Source: an uncultured Devosia sp.
GTDB lineage: Bacteria; Pseudomonadota; Alphaproteobacteria; Rhizobiales; Devosiaceae
DNA length: 10,113 nucleotides
Direction: 5' to 3'
Assembly (NCBI GenBank): GCA_946480655.1
Contig: CAMLKN010000072.1
Coordinates: 1-10,113, forward strand
Below the pieces are notes generated by a model, which saw nothing but the letters and a program-made list of their open reading frames with translations, had not been told where the DNA came from and did no database searches. The translations under genes and the position numbers were made by a program. How positions within the stretch are numbered: the first letter of the stretch is position 1; every line of letters starts with the position of its first letter. Of this stretch, positions 6,678 through 10,113 are shown piece by piece.

Positions 6678-7982
6678 TCATCGGCCCGGCCAGGCGGTGT
6701 GTTCGGCGTCGATGACAAAGGCATGGATATGGCGATGCCCATATCCGGCCAGATGCGGATGGCCTGCGGGCAGGTCATCGTGGCTGTGCTCGATCTCGAC
6801 CGGATCGCCAGCCGGCCAGAGCCGCGTGGCAGCGAAAACGCCAAAGGCCGCAATCGCGGCCATGGCGATGAACGTAACCTGCATTCCTGCCGTCGCCCCA
6901 AGCCAGCCGGCCAGCGGATAGGTGAGGAGCCATGTGGCGTGGGAGAGCGCGAACTGGGCGGCAAACAGGGCTGGACGATCTTCGGGATGGGATGAACGGC
7001 GGATTAGGCGCCCGGTCGGGGTCTGGGTGGCGGCATAGCCGATGCCGATGACGAACCACAGCGCCAGGAGCGTGCCGTAGCCGCCGGCAAGACTGCCCGC
7101 CAGCATGGTAGCAACAAGCAGTCCCGCCCCACCCAGCATGACGGGCCGGTCGGCGAACCGATCCAGCAGTCTTGGCAGGGCCAGCGCAGCCACCATTGAG
7201 CCGCCGCCAAAAGCCGCCAGGGCAATTGCGGTGGCCTGCTGGTCGAGCCCGTAGGACGATTGCACCAGCACCACGGTATTGACGATGACCATGGCCCCGG
7301 CGGCCGAAACCGCAGAGGTCAGCGCCAGAAGGCCCCGCAGGCGCGGCGTCTTGAGGTAAATGCGCATGCCGCGGGTGGTGCGGTCGTAGATGCCGCGCGG
7401 TGCAGCAGGTTTCGGGCTGGGCAGCACCACAGACACGACCAGAACCGCCGAGGCCAGGAAGCCGATGACGGTCCCGGCAAAGAGACTGTTGAACGATATG
7501 ACCGTCAAAAGCGCTGCGGCAAGCAGTGGGCTGACCACGCTTTCGAGGTCATAGGCCAGGCGCGAAAGCGACAAGGCCCTGGTGTATTCCTTCTCGTCCG
7601 GGAGTACGTCGGGGATGGTGGCCTGGAAGGTCGGCGTAAAGGCGGCTGAGGCCGATTGCAGCACGAAGATCAGGACATAGACCTGCCAGATCTCACTGAC
7701 GAAGGGCAGCAGAACAGCAACTGCGGCCCGCACCAGATCGAGTGCTACAAGCATGGCGCGGCGGGGCAGGCGCTCGGCAAAGGCCGATGCGATGGGCGCC
7801 ACGCCGACATAGGCCACCATCTTGATGGCCAGAGCCGTTCCGAGCACTGCGCCTGCATCGGCGCCGGCGAGGTTGAAGGCCAGAAGGCCAAGTGCCACGG
7901 TGGCGAGTCCCGTGCCGATCAGGGCGATCACCTGGGCCAGGAACAGGTGGCGATAGGTACGATTGGCGAGCACGGCCAGCAT
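6678..7982 (-). CDS. MFS transporter with His-rich C-terminal tail, probable metal exporter
   Basis: A 434-residue integral membrane protein with about 12 hydrophobic spans. The loop after the second helix reads AERLPRRAMLVALDLVRA, the position of MFS motif A. The last 39 residues (396-434) form a cytoplasmic tail with 8 histidines, including EHSHDDL, GHPHL and GHRHIHA, a feature known from NreB-type nickel exporters and other metal-linked MFS proteins. It lies 11 bp behind the CsoR-type sensor gene on the same strand, so the two almost certainly form one operon in which the sensor controls the exporter. AAGG sits 8 nt before the ATG. The substrate is most likely a divalent or monovalent transition metal; which one cannot be read from sequence. 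The tail could bind metal or help release it. Confidence 0.85.
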   Translation of the reverse strand: MLAVLANRTYRHLFLAQVIALIGTGLATVALGLLAFNLAGADAGAVLGTALAIKMVAYVGVAPIASAFAERLPRRAMLVALDLVRAAVAVLLPFVSEIWQVYVLIFVLQSASAAFTPTFQATIPDVLPDEKEYTRALSLSRLAYDLESVVSPLLAAALLTVISFNSLFAGTVIGFLASAVLVVSVVLPSPKPAAPRGIYDRTTRGMRIYLKTPRLRGLLALTSAVSAAGAMVIVNTVVLVQSSYGLDQQATAIALAAFGGGSMVAALALPRLLDRFADRPVMLGGAGLLVATMLAGSLAGGYGTLLALWFVIGIGYAATQTPTGRLIRRSSHPEDRPALFAAQFALSHATWLLTYPLAGWLGATAGMQVTFIAMAAIAAFGVFAATRLWPAGDPVEIEHSHDDLPAGHPHLAGYGHRHIHAFVIDAEHTAWPGR

Positions 7983-7993
7983 CGGGAGAACCT

Positions 7994-8269
7994 TCAGAGG
8001 TAGCGGGTGATTTCACGGAAGCCGTCAATCGCTGCACGATCGACCGAACCGTCCTGGGTGACCGCGTCATCGAGGCAGTGATCGAGATGATCGTGGATCA
8101 GCGTCTTCTTGGCTTGCTGGATGGCCTTTTCGACCGCATGCAGCTGCTGGGCGATATCGACACAGGGCCGGCCGGTCTCAATCATCTCGATCACCGATCT
8201 CAGGTGGCCATCGGCCCGCTTGAGGCGCTTGACGATATCGGGGTGGGACGCGTGGAGGTGTTCAGTCAT
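7994..8269 (-). CDS. CsoR/RcnR-family metal-sensing repressor, 91 aa
   Basis: A small all-helical DUF156 repressor that binds DNA when metal-free and releases it on metal binding. It begins MTEHLHASHPDIVKRLKRAD and continues with GHLRSVIEMIETGRPC. The ligand positions are Cys36, His61 and Cys65 (HLDHC), the C-H-C set of Cu(I)-sensing CsoR, also present in the Ni(II) sensor InrS, which uses an added N-terminal His. This protein has several N-terminal His (4, 6, 9, 22), so copper and nickel both remain possible. The frame extends upstream to 8329, but that would translate through the 19-bp operator. The ATG at 8267-8269 gives the family's usual length and N-terminus. A further in-frame ATG at 8281 abuts the operator. 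It is followed 11 bp later by the MFS gene. Confidence 0.9.
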   Translation of the reverse strand: MTEHLHASHPDIVKRLKRADGHLRSVIEMIETGRPCVDIAQQLHAVEKAIQQAKKTLIHDHLDHCLDDAVTQDGSVDRAAIDGFREITRYL

Positions 8270-8280
8270 GTGACAAGGCA

Positions 8281-8299
8281 TATCCCCCCAGGGGGGATA
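8281..8299. promoter_or_regulatory. CsoR/RcnR-type operator palindrome
   Basis: TATCCCCCC (8281-8289) and GGGGGGATA (8291-8299) form a perfect 19-bp palindrome around a single A. RcnR/CsoR-family operators are defined by such a G/C tract flanked by AT-containing inverted ends (for RcnR, TACT-G6-N-AGTA). It begins 12 bp upstream of the chosen start codon of the sensor gene, so autoregulation of the sensor-MFS operon is the simplest reading. A possible minus-strand promoter is TTGTGT (8324-8329) with TTGAAT (8300-8305), 18-bp spacer; the operator would then cover the transcription start. Confidence 0.85.
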
Positions 8300-8342
8300 A
8301 TTCAATGTCGCGCGGAGGGGGGGACACAATTACGAATCCCGA

Positions 8343-8373
8343 TTGACCTTGCCACCGTGGGAAGGTGCAAGCT
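8343..8373 (+). promoter_or_regulatory. MerR/CueR-type promoter of the metal ATPase gene
   Basis: A -35 element TTGACC (8343-8348) is followed by a 19-bp spacer and a -10 candidate CAAGCT (8368-8373). The spacer is largely filled by a 21-bp dyad at 8346-8366: arms ACCTT and AAGGT outside, CCAC and GTGG inside, with one mismatched pair (G/G) and a central C. This overlong spacer with an ACCTT...AAGGT dyad is the hallmark of promoters activated by MerR-family copper sensors such as CueR and HmrR. No merR-type gene lies in the window; it may follow the ATPase gene. The transcript would have a leader of only about 16 nt. Confidence 0.75.
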
Positions 8374-8396
8374 GGCCCGTCTCTGGAGGTGCCACC

Positions 8397-10113
8397 ATGT
8401 CGAACGCTCACGCCCACCACCACACCCATGCACATGGCCACGCGTCACATCAGCATGAAGCCAAGTCGCCGCCCACCTTGGTTAAGGACCCTGTGTGCGG
8501 GATGGACGTGGACCCATCCATGGCCAGGTTTCAGGCTACTTTCGAGGGTCGAACCTTCTATTTCTGCTCGCAGAACTGCCATGACAGGTTCACGGCGAAT
8601 CCGGAACAATATGCTGCAGCGGTCCCGGCGCCGACCAAACCCGCGCCCGCCGGGACCATCTGGACCTGCCCCATGCACCCGGAAATCCGGCGGTCGGAGC
8701 CTGGCTCCTGCCCCATTTGCGGCATGGCGCTGGAACCGGAAATGCCTACTGTCGATGATGCTCCAAGCGCTGAGCTGCGCGATATGACGCTGCGCTTCTG
8801 TGTCGGCACTGCGCTGGCCGCACCGGTCTTCGTCCTGGAGATGGCGGCGCATCTGGTCGATCTGCATGGTGTGTTGTCGGGGCAGGCACTGAACTGGATT
8901 CAGCTCGCTCTGGCCACGCCCGTCGTCCTTTGGGCCGGATGGCCATTCTTCGAACGCGGCGTAGCCTCGGTTGCCAATCGGAGCCTCAACATGTTCACGC
9001 TGATTGCCATGGGGATCGGCGTGGCCTGGCTCTACTCGATGCTGGCGACTTTGGTGCCGGACATCTTCCCACCATCGATGCGCGGAATGGATGGAGCCGT
9101 GCCGGTTTATTTCGAAGCCGCCGCTGTCATCACCGCCCTGGCGCTTCTTGGGCAGGTTCTTGAACTCCGGGCCCGTGAACAGACCTCGGGTGCGATGAAA
9201 GCCTTGCTCGGTCTCGCGCCCAAGACGGCCAGGCGCATCCGCCCCGATGGCTCCGACGAGGAAGTGGAGGTCGACGCGGTGATGGTCGGCGATCGTCTGC
9301 GAGTTCGGCCCGGTGAAAAGGTGCCGGTCGACGGCACCGTTCTGGAAGGGCGCAGTGCCGTCGATGAATCCATGGTCACCGGAGAATCCATGCCGGTCAC
9401 CAAGGCCGAGGGCGCGCGGCTGATCGGCGGAACGATAAACCGCTCGGGGGGCCTCGTCATGCAGGCCACCGAGATCGGGCGCGACACCATGCTGTCGCGC
9501 ATCGTGCAGCTGGTAGCGGCAGCGCAACGATCGCGGGCGCCCATCCAGCGGCTTGCCGATCAGGTATCGGGCTGGTTCGTGCCTTTGGTGATTGTCATCG
9601 CTGTCCTCGCTTTCGTGGCCTGGATGGTCTGGGGCCCCGAGCCCCGCCTGGCGCACGCTTTGGTGGCCGCGGTCTCCGTTCTGATCATCGCCTGTCCATG
9701 CGCCCTGGGTCTGGCCACTCCTATGTCCATCATGGTGGGTGTCGGCAAGGGCGCCCAGCTGGGTCTCCTGATCAAGAATGCGGAGGCGCTGGAGCGACTG
9801 GAAAAGGTTGACACGATCGTGGTCGACAAGACCGGAACGCTGACCGAGGGACGTCCGAGCCTTACCCGGATAATACCTGCGGATGGTTTGGACGAGACCC
9901 AGCTCCTGACGCTTGCAGCCAGTCTCGAACGCGCCAGCGAACATCCTCTGGGCGTGGCCATCGTGACCGCAGCGGAGGATCGCAAACTCAAGCTGTCCGC
10001 GCCCAGCAACGTTGACTCTCCTGTAGGCAAGGGTCTGACCGGCATGGTCGATGGCAAACGGGTGCTCATCGGCAGTGCCAAATATCTTGAGGCTGAGGGC
10101 GTGGAGCTGGGCT
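8397..10113 (+). CDS. Heavy-metal P1B-type ATPase, Cu(+)/Ag(+)-type, 3' end outside window
   Basis: An inner-membrane ATP-driven metal exporter; 572 residues are visible of about 800 expected. Order: a His-rich leader (9 His within residues 5-20); a YHS domain (about 31-72) with DPVCGMDV and a YFCSQNCHDRF segment; a CPMHPE...CPICGMALEP metal-binding domain (89-114); membrane helices with the MFTLIAMGIGVAWLYSM helix; the actuator TGES (328-331); the transmembrane CPC site Cys433-Pro434-Cys435; the phosphorylation motif DKTGT with Asp477; and the nucleotide-binding HP pair at 516-517. CPC marks the Cu(I)/Ag(I) group (CopA/SilP-like). The usual GMTCxxC HMA domain is absent; the two Cys-containing domains replace it. 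GGAGGT (8385-8390) lies 6 nt before the ATG. The hinge GDGxNDxP and last helices lie beyond the edge. A long minus-strand frame over 8445-9944 is a shadow. Confidence 0.95.
   Translation, partial: MSNAHAHHHTHAHGHASHQHEAKSPPTLVKDPVCGMDVDPSMARFQATFEGRTFYFCSQNCHDRFTANPEQYAAAVPAPTKPAPAGTIWTCPMHPEIRRSEPGSCPICGMALEPEMPTVDDAPSAELRDMTLRFCVGTALAAPVFVLEMAAHLVDLHGVLSGQALNWIQLALATPVVLWAGWPFFERGVASVANRSLNMFTLIAMGIGVAWLYSMLATLVPDIFPPSMRGMDGAVPVYFEAAAVITALALLGQVLELRAREQTSGAMKALLGLAPKTARRIRPDGSDEEVEVDAVMVGDRLRVRPGEKVPVDGTVLEGRSAVDESMVTGESMPVTKAEGARLIGGTINRSGGLVMQATEIGRDTMLSRIVQLVAAAQRSRAPIQRLADQVSGWFVPLVIVIAVLAFVAWMVWGPEPRLAHALVAAVSVLIIACPCALGLATPMSIMVGVGKGAQLGLLIKNAEALERLEKVDTIVVDKTGTLTEGRPSLTRIIPADGLDETQLLTLAASLERASEHPLGVAIVTAAEDRKLKLSAPSNVDSPVGKGLTGMVDGKRVLIGSAKYLEAEGVELG

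Noticed and set aside
7892..8458. A 188-codon plus-strand frame spanning the sensor gene and the start of the ATPase gene
   Set aside because: It runs antisense through the CsoR-type gene and across the operator and promoter into the ATPase gene out of frame; no product is recognisable.
8445..9944. A 499-codon minus-strand open frame over the metal ATPase gene
   Set aside because: It is antisense to a P-type ATPase with all expected motifs, and its translation is a low-complexity His/Arg/Gly-rich shadow.

Overview
The window is GC-rich, densely coded bacterial DNA. It most resembles an alphaproteobacterium of the Hyphomicrobiales, perhaps a Devosia-like genus. The main reason is the pair murA followed by a DUF2948 gene, an arrangement I know from that group; the genus is a guess from protein character and no search was run.

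Left part (about 1-2330), core genome. On the minus strand, reading leftwards, are a 53-aa basic protein, murA (first committed step of peptidoglycan synthesis) and the start of a DUF2948 gene that leaves the window. The 318-bp gap between murA and DUF2948 holds three perfect short-loop hairpins; two of them sit in a degenerate tandem repeat with a 79-bp period. A tRNA-Thr(GGU) gene with encoded CCA lies on the plus strand at 2256-2330.

Middle part (about 2331-6580), transport. About 220 bp without a gene follow the tRNA and contain a repeat cluster. Then come a minus-strand TetR-type repressor and a divergent plus-strand operon: an ABC ATPase, a 799-residue permease with two FtsX/MacB-type halves overlapping it by 4 bp (ATGA), and a previously easy-to-miss 38-codon single-span membrane peptide with its own ribosome binding site. 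A 9-bp stem-loop closes the unit. The likely logic is repressor-controlled export or lipid/peptide handling, with no periplasmic adaptor gene in view.

Right part (about 6678-10113), metal homeostasis. A minus-strand operon encodes a CsoR/RcnR-family sensor (Cys36, His61, Cys65) and an MFS exporter with a histidine-rich C-terminal tail. Divergent from it is a CPC-type (P1B) metal ATPase, cut off by the window end, with a His-rich leader, a YHS domain and a CPMHPE/CPICGM metal-binding domain. The 127-bp region between them carries two different metal-sensor signatures: a perfect 19-bp CsoR/RcnR-type palindrome beside the sensor gene, and a MerR/CueR-type promoter (dyad inside a 19-bp spacer) in front of the ATPase. 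This suggests that the two arms are controlled by separate sensors and may answer to different metals.

No CRISPR array, transposase, integrase, toxin-antitoxin pair or recognisable phage-defence system was seen. The most interesting points are the two-sensor intergenic region, the small membrane peptide and the hairpin repeats.
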